Below, one piece after another: positions 24,801-34,640 of a stretch of 64,000 bases of DNA. The position numbers and the translations under genes were made by a program. The notes beneath the pieces were generated by a model that made no database searches, was not told the DNA's origin, and saw only the letters and a program-made list of their open reading frames with translations. The DNA lies in assembly GCF_029633865.1 (NCBI RefSeq), contig NC_079212.1:87855986-87919985 (forward strand), read 5' to 3'. How positions within the stretch are numbered: the stretch's first letter is position 1; each line of letters begins with the position of its first letter. The DNA is from Lampris incognitus (Eukaryota > Chordata > Actinopteri > Lampriformes > Lampridae).

Positions 24801-24972
24801 TTGGTAACCCGGGCCTCGACCGATCCGGTATGTAAGTCTTATTTATGATCCGCATATTTGATTTGGCAAAGATTTTACGCCGGATGCCCTTCCTGACGCA
24901 ACCCTCCCCATTTGTACAGGCTTGGGACCGGCACTAAGGATGCACTGGCTTGTGCATCCTCAGTGGCTGGGT
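21836..24972 (-). mobile_element. Nearly complete RTE-type LINE, minus strand
   Basis: It is flanked by a perfect 18-bp target duplication (TAATGATATCATGTATAT at 21818-21835 and 24973-24990). Its 3' end is at the left and finishes in (AGT)n after a conserved stretch containing GGCGACCCCTAACGGGAGCA. One long frame holds an endonuclease and a reverse transcriptase, and no separate ORF1 is seen, as is usual for RTE elements. About 115 bp of 5' leader precede the start codon. A truncated copy of the same family lies at 47757-48009. Confidence 0.85.
22042..24855 (-). CDS. LINE endonuclease-reverse transcriptase (RTE clade)
   Basis: This 937-codon frame begins at 24855. The apurinic endonuclease part (about residues 60-290) shows GTLNVGTM, CVQETRWKG and GADFSGHVGEG; the usual family motif is closer to GDFNAHVG, so the second position here is Ser. 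The reverse transcriptase (about residues 500-770) shows FVDLEKAYDRVP and the catalytic FADDIVI. The frame ends early with CVEERC. The family's C-terminal segment (RRMLNMELPGKRRRGRPKRR) lies just downstream in another frame, at 21867-22079, so one frameshift near 22060 separates the last roughly 65 residues. The protein would act in target-primed reverse transcription. The clade call is from motifs and single-ORF layout. Confidence 0.85.
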   Translation of the reverse strand: MRIINKTYIPDRSRPGLPTTATGTVNQQGVGGNYATVGRRRRRGGKHVQRQLERRKGRHVEVRVGTLNVGTMTGKGRELADMMERRKVGILCVQETRWKGSKARSIGGGFKLFYHGVNGRSNGVGVILKEEYVKSVLEVKRVSDRVMSMKLEIEGLLLNVISAYAPQVGCEMDEKEFWSELDDMVERVPKEERVVIGADFSGHVGEGNRGDEEVMGRYGVKKRNLEGQMVVDFAKRMEMAVVNTYFKKREEHRVTYKSGGKCTKVDYILCRRRHLKGTGDCKVVTGENVARQHRMVVCRMTLETKKRKQVKKQPKIKWWKLKKEDCCVEFRQELRQALGGSEELPDGWKITAEIVRETARKVLGVSSGQRKEDKETWWWNEEVQQSIQRKRLAKKKWDSQRDEESRQEYKEMQRKAMREVAKAKEKAYGDLYDRLDTKEGEKDLYRLARQRDQAAKDVQQVRAIKDRDGNVLTSEESVLRRWKEYFEGLMNEENERERRLDDVGIVNQEVQRISKEEVRAAMKRMKSGKTVGPDDIPVEAWRCLGEMAVEFLTRLFNTILESERTPEEWRRSILVPIFKNKGDVQNCNNYRGIKLISHSMKIWERVIEARLRGEVTISEQQYGFMPRKSTTDVMFALRMLIEKYREGQKELHCVFVDLEKAYDRVPREEVWYCMRKSGVAEKYVGVVQDTYEGSVTMVRCAVGMTDGFKVEVGLHQGSALSPFLFAIVMDRLTDKIRQESPWTMMFADDIVICSESRVQVEESLERWRYALERRGMKVSRSKTEYLCVNEREDSGMVRMQGVEVTKAFEFKYLGSTVQSNGECSREVKKRVQAGWSGWRSVSGVICDRRVSARVKGKVYKMVVRPAMLYGLETVALTNRQEAELEVAELKMLRFSLGVTKKDRIRNDYIRGTAQVGRFGDKVRGKIEMAWTCVEERC

Positions 24973-25162
24973 TAATGATATCATGTATATAACACGTGAT
25001 AATATGTATATAACACGTGATATCATGTATATAATACATGTGATAATATCATGTATATAATACATTATAATACACATGATAATATGTATATAATACAATA
25101 TAATAAACAATATGTATATAATACACATGATAATATCATGTATATAATACATTATAATACAC
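24973..25162. repeat. AT-rich minisatellite, middle part
   Basis: This is the same ATGTATATAATACACATGAT-type array as 21079-21835, caught between the right end of the LINE and the left LTR of the gypsy element. Its first 18 bp are the right target duplication of the LINE. Confidence 0.85.
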
Positions 25163-25339
25163 TGTGGAGTTAGAAAACAACGAGACAGGAGACGTTAGAG
25201 TAGACGTAGTCGAGGTAGTTTACTAGCTCCAACTTAGCATGTCATACATTCGACAACGACACTGAAATCTGAACCGGAAGCGGAAGTGCATTATCTGACC
25301 CCTCGCCTCTTCCCTTAAAGGTACACCGTCCTCTTAGGT

Positions 25340-27721
25340 CAGCGGTCGGGAACCTATGGCTCGCGAGCCATATATGGCTCTTCCGGTGACGGCATATGGC
25401 TCCCAGACAATTTTGAGTTGAAAATTATTTTTTTTTCAAAAAAATCAGTTTGGAACTGATTTTAAAATACTTGTGATATTTCTTAATAATACTGTGTCAT
25501 TTTAAAGTAAACAGAAATTAGTTTTGAAGATAAATTTCACGGGTCACCCGTGGGTCGGGTCGGGAACCAATGGCTCGCGAGCATGTCCGGGTCATTGTAA
25601 AGGTGAAGAAATCAATTTTATCAGATAGCCAACTAGTTTATCCGCTTCAACCCTTGTAACGGAAAAGATGGCGAAAAGAAAAAAAGACGATGATTACCGT
25701 GCATTCCAGGCTGCGTGGACAGAGGAATTTGCATTTGTGGAGAGAGCAGGATCTGCGGTATGTCTAATATGCAATGATAAAATTGCATCGATGAAACGGT
25801 CAAATATAAAGCGGCACTTCGATACGCACCATGCTTCATTTGCATCGAAATATCCAGCGGGGGACAGCAGGAAAAGGGCATGCGAGGAGCTACAGCGGAG
25901 AGTGCAGACGAGTCAGCAGCAACTACGTGTGTGGACCAAGCAAGGTGACGGGAATTCCGCTAGCTTTGCGGGGGCTTTGGCAATAGTAAGGAATGGAAAG
26001 TCATTCACAGATGGCGAGTATGCCAAAACATTCATGCTTGATGTGGCCAATGAACTGTTTGATGACTTCCCAAATAAAGACAAGATAATCAAACGAATAA
26101 AAGACATGCCCCTGTCAGCAAGAACTGTGCACGATCGTAGCATCATGATGGCAAATCAAGTCGAGGAAACACAAATTAAGGACATAAACGCCGGGACATA
26201 CTTTTCTCTCGCGTTAGATGAGTCAACAGACGTTAGCCAGCTATCTCAGTGCAGTATCATTGCCAGGTATGCTGCAGGTGACACACTGCGTGAGGAAAGC
26301 TTGGCTGTTTTGCCAATGAAAGGGACAACAAGAGGAGAGGATTTATTCATGTCTTTCATAGAGTTTGCTAAAGAAAAAAAACTACCGATGGATAAACTTA
26401 TTTCTGTCTGTACTGATGGTGCACCCTGTATGTTGAGGAAGAACAAAGGATTTGTAGCGCTTCTCCGTGAACATGAAAAGAGAGCCATCCTAAGTTTTCA
26501 TTGCATCCTGCACCAGGAGGCGCTTTGCGCTCAGACGTGTGGCCAGGAGCTTGGCGAGGTGATGTCTCTGGTCATTCGAGTGGTCAACTTTATTGTTGCC
26601 CGAGCTTTAAATGATCGCCAGTTTAAAGCTCTGTTAGAAGAAGTTGGGAATCATTATCCCGGTCTGCTTTTACACAGCAACGTGCGTTGGTTGTCAAGGG
26701 GGAAGGTGCTCAGCCGTTTTGCAGCTTGCCTGAGTGAAATCCGGACTTTTCTTGAAATGAAAGGCGTCAAGCATCCTGAGCTAGACAACACTGACTGGCT
26801 CCTGCAGTTTCACTATCTCGTGGACATAACTGGCCATCTGAACCAGCTCAATGTGAAAATGCAAGGTATTGGAAATACAATCTCATCCCTTCAACAAGCA
26901 GTGTTTGCATTTGAAAGCAAGCTGGAAGTCTTTCTCAGGGACATTGAAACAGGTCGTCTTCTGCACTTTGAAAGACTGCAACAATTTAGAGATGCATGCT
27001 TAGCAAGTGACTCCACTCAACATCTGGATCTCCAGCAGCTAGCTGGCTTTACGTTCAATCTCCTGCAGTCATTCAAAGCACGTTTTGGAGAATTTCGTGC
27101 GCGCACTGGTCTTTTCAAGTTCATCACTCATCCACATGAGTGTGCAGTGGACAAAATCGACCTGACATGCATCCCCGGGGTCTCTATCGGAGACTTTGAG
27201 CTGGAAGTTGCTGACCTGAAGGCATCAGACATGTGGATGAGTAAGTTCAAGTCACTTAATGGAGAGTTGGAAAGTCTTGCGCGACAGCGAGCAGAGCTGG
27301 CGAGGGAACACAAGTGGACAGAAATAAAAAATCTTCAACCTGAAGACCAGCTGATTCTTAAAACTTGGAACGAGCTTCCTGTGACATACCACACAATGCA
27401 GCGTGTGAGTATTGCCGTATTGACCATGTTTGGCTCTACATATGCATGTGAACAGTCTTTCTCGCATATGAGGAACATTAAGACCAACCTACGCTCACGT
27501 TTAACTGATGGAAGCCTCAACGCCTGCATGAAGCTCAACCTCACCACGTATGAACCAGACTACAAGGCCATCAGCAAAACCATGCAGCACCAGAAGTCGC
27601 ATTAAAAGTAAGACATATTTAATTTATTATACGTTAAAAATACTATATGGCTCTCAATGAAATATATTTAGAAATATTTGGCTTTTATGGCCCTCCCAGT
27701 CAAAAAGGTTCCCGACCCCTG
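25340..27721 (+). mobile_element. Complete hAT DNA transposon
   Basis: This 2382-bp element is flanked by the 8-bp duplication TCTTAGGT (25332-25339 and 27722-27729), with inverted ends CAGCGGTCGGGAACC and CAGGGGTCGGGAACC. It encodes one uninterrupted transposase. It sits within the 3' LTR of the gypsy element, so it is younger than that insertion. Ends, duplication and reading frame all look intact. Confidence 0.93.
25668..27605 (+). CDS. hAT-family transposase (ZBED5/SCAND3-like)
   Basis: This 645-aa frame is uninterrupted. It would cut and paste its own element by binding the terminal repeats in the nucleus. A BED-type zinc finger lies near the N terminus (Cys32 and Cys35, His50 with His54 or His55). 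The RNase H-like catalytic core includes LALDESTDVSQ and VCTDGAPCML, each with a candidate catalytic Asp. The C-terminal hAT dimerisation region (about residues 570-630) contains STYACEQSFSHMRNIKTNLR. Its closest remembered relatives are the domesticated vertebrate proteins ZBED5, FAM200, SCAND3 and GTF2IRD2. The start was chosen as the first Met of the frame, 328 bp inside the left terminus. I infer a transposon gene and not a host gene because perfect termini and target duplication surround it. Confidence 0.93.
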   Translation: MAKRKKDDDYRAFQAAWTEEFAFVERAGSAVCLICNDKIASMKRSNIKRHFDTHHASFASKYPAGDSRKRACEELQRRVQTSQQQLRVWTKQGDGNSASFAGALAIVRNGKSFTDGEYAKTFMLDVANELFDDFPNKDKIIKRIKDMPLSARTVHDRSIMMANQVEETQIKDINAGTYFSLALDESTDVSQLSQCSIIARYAAGDTLREESLAVLPMKGTTRGEDLFMSFIEFAKEKKLPMDKLISVCTDGAPCMLRKNKGFVALLREHEKRAILSFHCILHQEALCAQTCGQELGEVMSLVIRVVNFIVARALNDRQFKALLEEVGNHYPGLLLHSNVRWLSRGKVLSRFAACLSEIRTFLEMKGVKHPELDNTDWLLQFHYLVDITGHLNQLNVKMQGIGNTISSLQQAVFAFESKLEVFLRDIETGRLLHFERLQQFRDACLASDSTQHLDLQQLAGFTFNLLQSFKARFGEFRARTGLFKFITHPHECAVDKIDLTCIPGVSIGDFELEVADLKASDMWMSKFKSLNGELESLARQRAELAREHKWTEIKNLQPEDQLILKTWNELPVTYHTMQRVSIAVLTMFGSTYACEQSFSHMRNIKTNLRSRLTDGSLNACMKLNLTTYEPDYKAISKTMQHQKSH

Positions 27722-30700
27722 TCTTAGGTGAATGTCTCTCGTTATATAGATGTGGGTCACCACACAGGCCCCCCCAGAATTCACCTACACAAAACAATGC
27801 AAAACAGCAAAAATGCAAGTCATGAACATAAAAATAGACTCTACAACAGAACAGTCAATGACATAGTGCAAAGTCACGGGGAAAACAAGTGACGAGTCGG
27901 GGGGCGGACCCTGCGGCCATAACGGCTGCGCTTCACAGGAGGGGAAACAGATGGGGCCGAAACCCGGGCCATAGGCGGGGCCGAAGCAGGAACAGAGGCA
28001 GGTGCCGGGGCCGACCTAGGAGGGCGCCCCCGCCGCGGGGGTAGGGCCAATTGCATTGGCTCCCCAATGTCCAAGTGAGTGGGCTTGAGACGGTCTATAG
28101 CGACCCGCTCCGGCCTGCCCCCCATGTCCACCACAAAGTTCTTATCCCCCGCCTCCAGGACGCGGAAAGGCCCGTCGTATGGGGGCTGCAGCGGGGACCG
28201 ATGGCTGTCGTGCCTAATGAAGACGTACCTCGCCGATGGCAGATCCTTGGGGACGTAGGACCGGGGGAGGCAGTGTTGAGACATCGGAACGGGAGCGAAG
28301 GCACCGGCAGCGCTCCGGGACGCACTGAGGTGAGAGGCGGCCGACCAGGGAGCCGTAGCATCCGGAAGAAACTCCCCCGGAACCTGCCGGGGCTGGCCAT
28401 ACACCAGCTCAGCGGAGGAGGTCTGGAGGTCTTCCTTCGGGGCCGAACGCAGGCCGAGCATGACCCATGGGAGCCGGTCCATCCAGTGAGGCTTGCCCGC
28501 AGAGCGGCTTTCATGTCCCGATGGAACCGTTCACAAAGTCCGTTGCTCTGCGGGTTGTACGCCGTAGTGCAGTGGATCTTCACCCCCAGGTGCTCAGCGA
28601 CCGCCGTCCAGAGCTCCGAGGTAAACTGGGAGCCCCGGTCGCTCGTGATGTCACCAGGCGTGCCGAAACGGGCCACCCAGCTGCCGATGAACGCCCGTGC
28701 TACCTCTGCTGCCGTCGTGGAGGACAAGGGAATAGCCTCTGGCCACCTGGTGGCCCCGTCCACAATAGTGAGGAGGAACGTATAACCACGGGAGGGGGGC
28801 AGGGGACCCACCAGGTCAACATTGACGTGGTCAAACCGCCTCTCTGGAACCACAAACGGCGCCAAAGGGGCCTTGGTATGGCGGTGCACCTTGGCGTGTT
28901 AGCACGCCACACACGAGCCGACCCAGGCTCTAACATCCTTACGGAGCCCAGGCCAAACAAACTTGACGCTCACCAGCTTGGTCGAGGCCTTCACTCCTGG
29001 GTGGGAAAGGCCGTGGACGGTGTCGAAAACTCGGCGCCGCCAGGAAGTAGGCACCAGGGGGCGCGGTTGACCGGTGGAGATGTCACAGAGGAGGGTGGTG
29101 TTGGCCGCGTCGAACGTCACGTCCTCCAGCCGTAGCGCCGTAGGGGTCGACCGGTAGTCTTGAACGATCGCGTCCTTGGCTTGGTCCGCTGCCATAGCGG
29201 CGTAGTCGAGTCCCAAGTGAACGGCGTTAACAACCGCCCGTGAAAGGCAGTCGGCGACGAAGTTATCCTTGCCCGACACGTGTTGTATGTCCGTGGTAAA
29301 CTCGGAAACCGCCGCGAGATGGCGCTGCTGACGCCCAGACCACGGTTCTGAGGTTTTGGCCATACAGAACGTCAGCGGTTTGTGGTCCACGAAAGCGGTG
29401 AACTGTCGGCCCTCCAATAGGAACCTAAAGTGTCTGGTTGCGAGGAGGAGACCAAGTAGTTCCCTATCAAAGGTGCTGTATTTGCGCTCGCTCTCACGGA
29501 GTTGTTTACTGAAGAACGCCAACGGCTGCCAGCCCCCCCCCCACCCACTGCTCACACACGGCCCCCACGGTGTAGTCGGAGGCATCCGTTGTAAGGGCTA
29601 TGGGGGCGGCAGGCGACGGGTGAGCTAGCAGCGCAGCGTTGGCCAGCGCGGACTTGGCGGACACAAAAGCCTCGTCCATCCCCGAAGACCAGTCCAGCTC
29701 GTCCTTAGACTTCTTACCCCGCAGGGCCTCATACAGGGGACGCATGATGTGGGCGGCACGGGGCAGGAAACGGTTGTAAAAGTTCACCATGCCCAGGAAT
29801 TCCTGCAGCGACTGTACAGTGCAGGGGCGGGGGAACATGGTGACAGCCTCAACCCTGGCAGGGAGGGGAACGGCCCCCTGTGGAGTGATGTGGTGCCCGA
29901 GGAAGGTGATGGACGACTCCCCGAACTGACACTTAGCTGGGTTGATGATGAGGCCGTGTTCGCTGAGCCTGTCGAACAGCTGTCTGAGGTGCGTCATGTG
30001 TTCCTCCGCCGACGCGCTGGCCACGAGGATGTCGTCTAAGTACACAAACAAAAATGGCATTTCGCGGAGCACAGAATCCATAAGGCGCTGAAACGTCTGC
30101 GCCGCCCCTTTAAGGCCGAAAGGCATACGTAAGAACTCAAAGAGCCCAAAGGGTGTGATGACAGCCGTTTTTGGGACATCCAGTGGGTGGACCGGCACTT
30201 GGTGATACCCCCGCACTAAGTCGATTTTGGAATAGATGGCAGCACCCGCCAGGTGGGTAGAGAAATCTTGTATGTGCGGTATGGGGTACCGGTCGGGGGT
30301 CGTGGCATTGTTTAGGCGACGGCAGTCCCCGCACAGGCGCCAACCCCCGTCGGCCTTAGTAACCATGTGAAGAGGGGAAGCCCACGGGCTGTCAGAACGG
30401 CGGACAATGCCGAGGCGCTCCATAGTCGAAAACTCCTCCCTGGCTATTGCGAGCTTGGCCGAGTCGAGGCGTCGGGCCCGGGTGTAAACTGGGGGGCCCA
30501 CTGTGGTGATATGATGTTCCACGCCGTGCTTGGCCACCGCCGAGGAGAAGGTGGGTGTGGTGAGCTCGGGGAAATTGGCGAGCAGGCATTGGTATGGATC
30601 CCCGGTGGAGAGTGTGTTAGCGAGGCACAGCGCTCCAGCCCCCCCAAGCGTGCAGGGGTATGACGCAAAAGAGACGGCATCAATCACGCGACAGTTTTTA

Positions 30701-32036
30701 ACATCCACCAGCAGGTTGAAAGCACAGATGAAATCCGCACCTAGGAGCGGGGTGGATACAGCAGCCATCACAAAGTCCCAGCCGAAACGTCGGCCGCCAA
30801 AACACACGTCCACATGTCTGATACCGTACGTCCGAATGGACGTGCCGTTGGCGGCGTCCATCTGGGGGCCGTGACTGTCGGTCATCGTGTCCACAGCTTG
30901 TGCTGGTAGTATGCTGCGTTGAGCGCCAGAGTCAACCAGCAGCCGCCGGCCCGACAAGGAGTCTCTGATGAAAAACAGCTTGCAGTCACGGCCGGCGCCC
31001 ATAGCCGTTAACGAGCGCCGGCCTTGGCGTTTCCCTGAACCCTGTAACTGCAGGGTTCGCGACACTGTTTTGCTTTTGCCCCAAACCTGGCATGGTAATA
31101 ACAGAGCCCGTCGTCAGGTTGGCGGCGGGCTGTCACCGCAGCCGCGGTGTCCATATAGTCGTACACAGGTGGTGGTGGGGCGGTCTGGTGGGGTAGCAGG
31201 GCATGCACAAACTGTTGCCGGTTGGCCAGGAAAACCCTGTCTGCTTCAGCAGCCAGAGAACGGTAGTCCTTGGAGGCGGCGAGAGGAGAACTGGCCAGTG
31301 CTGTGCGTACAGGTGCGGGGAGCTGCCTCAGAAAAATGTGTGTGAAAAGAAAGGCCGGATCAGCCGATCTCAGCACAGACAGCATTTTTTCCATTAACTC
31401 AGACGGTTTACCGTCGCCGAGGCCATTCGGGGACAGTAAACGGTCTGCCTTCTCCAGCTCCGACAGTTCAAATAGTTTCAGGAGGAATGTCTTTATAGCA
31501 TCGTACTTGCCAGCAGCTGGCGGAGCTTCCAACAGCGTCATTGCTCGCGCCGTTGTCGCTGCGTCTAACGCCGCCACTACGTGGAAGTACTGCGTTGCAT
31601 CCTGCGTTATCCCTCTCAGCTGGAACTGGGCTTCCACATGTTGAAACCACGGCCGTGGATTATGCTGCCAAAAGTCGGGTAGCTTCACAGTAGCGGTGTA
31701 AATGCTAGCGTTAGCAATAGCCATGTTGTTAGCACCGGCATCGGGAGCGGGTACCGCGGCAGCATTATTCCCGGCGTTGTCAGACATACTCGTTTTAGTA
31801 GTTCGATCACGTCGGGGTCACCAATGCGGAGTTAGAAAACAACGAGACAGGAGACGTTAGAGTAGACGTAGTCGAGGTAGTTTACTAGCTCCAACTTAGC
31901 ATGTCATACATTCGACAACGACACTGAAATCTGAACCGGAAGCGGAAGTGCATTATCTGACCCCTCGCCTCTTCCCTTAAAGGTACACCGTCCTCTTAGG
32001 TGAATGTCTCTCGTTATATAGCTGTGGGTCACCACA

Positions 32037-32500
32037 ACACACAATAATACCATGTATATAATACATTATAATAAACATATGTATATAATACACATGATAA
32101 TATGTATATAATACATTATAATACACATGATAATATCATGTATATAATATATTATAATAAACATAATATGTATATAATACACATGATAATATGTATATAA
32201 TACATTATAATACACATAATATATAATACGTTATAATACACATAATATGTATATAAAACGTGATAATATCATGTATACATTATAATACACATGATAATAT
32301 GTGTATAATACATTATGATACACATAATATGTATATAACACATGATAATATGTATATAATACATTATAATACACATGACAATATCATATATAATACATGT
32401 GATAATATGTATATAATACATTATAATACACATGATAATATGCATATATAATATCATGTATATAATACATTATAATACCCATGATAATATCATGTATATG
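32037..32500. repeat. AT-rich minisatellite, right part
   Basis: The array seen at 21079 continues here (TATGTATATAATACATTATA variants). It begins directly after the 5' LTR of the gypsy element with the ACAC target duplication. Positions 32501-32784 are unique sequence with no supported gene. Confidence 0.85.
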
Positions 32501-32784
32501 AGTGAAGGGTCATAGTCAGTAGCTGGCTGAAAAATCATTTGTATGTTGATCAGAGAGCATAAAGTAGAACACACGAGCTACACAGAGATAATCTGAGAAA
32601 CTTTCATTCCTGGATAAATCCTCTGCTCTGGGAAATGGAAGTGGTTCTCTGTGGGCTAGAGGGAGGCGGACAACACGTCATCACAAACCATTTTAATTTT
32701 CTATAGAGCACAAGTCTAGAGTGGATCACAACATGTCCCCAGGCTTCTGTACACAACTTGGTTATTCTACTGAGAAGCCATGGT

Positions 32785-32965
32785 TTACAGTGATGTGACG
32801 GTGGTCTCAGTGTGCTGCACAGCTCTAGTGGGTCATGTGACGGCGGTCTCAGTGTGCTGCACAGCTCTAGTGGGTCATGTGACGGTGGTCTCAGTGTGCT
32901 GCACAGCTCTAGTGGGTCATGTGATGGTGGTCTCAGTGTGCTGCACAGCTCTAGAGGGTCATGTT
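32785..32965 (+). repeat. 42-bp tandem repeat, about four units
   Basis: The unit contains GGTCTCAGTGTGCTGCACAG and CTCTAGTGGGTCATGTGACG. Because 42 is divisible by three, more than one frame stays open; these are not genes. A reversed copy of the unit end (CATGACCCACTAGAGC) follows at about 32968. Confidence 0.85.
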
Positions 32966-33448
32966 TTCATGACCCACTAGAGCCCCAAAATGAAATGATA
33001 ATAATAAAATAATTATAATAATAACAAATAATAGAAATAGAAATAAAAGAAATAATACATTATTTTTATTATTAATAATAGCGTCATAAACACGTTTTTG
33101 GCCACTAAGTGGCGCTTGCGGATGTAAACCCAGGCTGCATAAACCTTTGCTAATAGCATGTAAGGACTCTCGTGATTAAGTGATTAAAAGAATTTTGATG
33201 GTCCACAAAATGCAAAAGACACAACTCATAAGGGCTTATTATCTGTTAACTAACGCTTGCTGTAGTCTAATTAACATATGGTGCTAATAAGCTTTCATAA
33301 GGACTTCACTGCTGTGGAGGAAGTATTCAGATTTTTGACCCAAGTAGCAATACCACAGTGTAAAAATACTTTGTTCCAGGTAAAAGTCCTGCATTAAGAG
33401 TCTTAAGTAAAAGCACAAAAGTATTAGCATCAACATATACTGAAAGTG

Positions 33449-33545
33449 GCAGAAGTGCAGGTAGTCATGGTGCAGAAGTGAAGGTGGTCATGGTGCAGAA
33501 GTGAAGGTAGTCATGGTGCAGAAGTGCAGGTAGTCATGGTGCGGA
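33449..33545 (+). repeat. 23-bp tandem repeat, about four units
   Basis: The unit is GTGCAGAAGTGAAGGTGGTC plus ATG, with CAGGTAGTC variants. The surrounding 32966-33448 and 33546-34004 are AT-rich with no supported gene. Confidence 0.8.
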
Positions 33546-34004
33546 ACAGCCCATCTCATCATCATATAGTATATATCCTGCTGCTGGACTATCATTATTC
33601 ATGTGTTCATCACTTTGGTGTTGCAGCTGGTGGCGGTGGAGCTAATTTGAATTACTTCATCTACTGCTGGGTAGTGTAACCTAGTATATATACACTGACA
33701 TAGCTCATTAGCTGGTTTATCATTCATATTAATAAACTACATATGCAAAGTAACTAGTAGCTACAGCTTTCAAATGTAGTGGAGTGAAAAGTACAATAAC
33801 ACCCTCTGACATGTAGTGGAGTAGAAGTATTAAGTAGCATGAACTGGAAATACACAAAGTACAAGTATCTGTAAATTGTACTGAAGTACAGTGCCTGAAT
33901 AAATAAATGCACTGTTACACCCCACCACTGCCCAACACGTATGACCTGCGTTTAATGTAAAGCGCCACCTTGAGTAGTGTCTGAGAGCTATGGGGTCCAT
34001 GCTT

Positions 34005-34640
34005 CGTCCATCCTTACCCCTACTGCAGTACTTCACCCGTCCTTACCCCTACTGCAGTACTTCACCTGTCCTTACCCCTGCTACAGTACTTCACCCGTCC
34101 TTACCCCTACTGCAGTACTTCACCCGTCCTTAACCCTACTGCAGTACTTCATCCGTCCTTACCCCTACTGAAGTACTTCATCCGTCCTTACCCCCACTGA
34201 AGTACTTCATCCATCCTTACCCCTACTGCAGTACTTCATCCGTCCTTACCCCTACTGAAGTACTTCATCTGTCCTTACCCTTACTGCAGTACTCCATCCC
34301 TCCTTACCCCTACTGCAGTACTTCATCCGTCCTTACCCCTACTGAAGTACATCACCCATCCTTACCCCTACTGTGGTACTTCATCCGTCCTTACCCCTAC
34401 TGCAGTACTTCACCCGTCCTTACCCCTACTGCAGTACTTCACCCGTCCTTACCCCTGCTACAGTACTTCACCCGTCCTTACCCCTACTGCAGTACTTCAC
34501 CCGTCCTTACCCCTACTGCAGTACTTCACCCGTCCTTACCCCTACTGCAGTACTTCACCCGTCCTTACCCCTGCTACAGTACTTCACCCGTCCTTACCCC
34601 TACTGCAGTACTTCATCCATCCTTACCCCTACTGCAGTAG
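34005..34640 (+). repeat. 29-bp minisatellite, about 22 units
   Basis: The unit is CTTACCCCTACTGCAGTACT plus TCACCCGTC, with GAAGTAC, GCTACAG and CATCCGTC variants. The translated frames (repeats of PYPYCSTSPVL type) are by-products of the repeat. From 34641 to about 36325 there is unique sequence in which I see no coding exon, RNA gene or repeat family. Confidence 0.9.

Larger units (their letters stand above)
25163..32036 (-). mobile_element. Ty3/gypsy LTR retrotransposon, broken, with a hAT transposon in its 3' LTR
   Basis: The 212-bp LTRs lie at 31825-32036 (5') and 25163-25339 plus 27730-27764 (3', split by the hAT element at 25340-27721). They begin TGTGGTGACC and end TCCRCA, and I see about two differences between them, which implies a young insertion. 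The target duplication is ACAC. A primer site (TGGTGACCCCGACG) follows the 5' LTR and a polypurine tract (GGGGGGGCCTG) precedes the 3' LTR. The parts are gag (31008-31787) and pol with protease, reverse transcriptase, RNase H and integrase (about 27874-31065). No env is seen. The pol region looks broken in roughly three places. Gag and pol resemble those of the element at 48824-53235. Confidence 0.9.
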
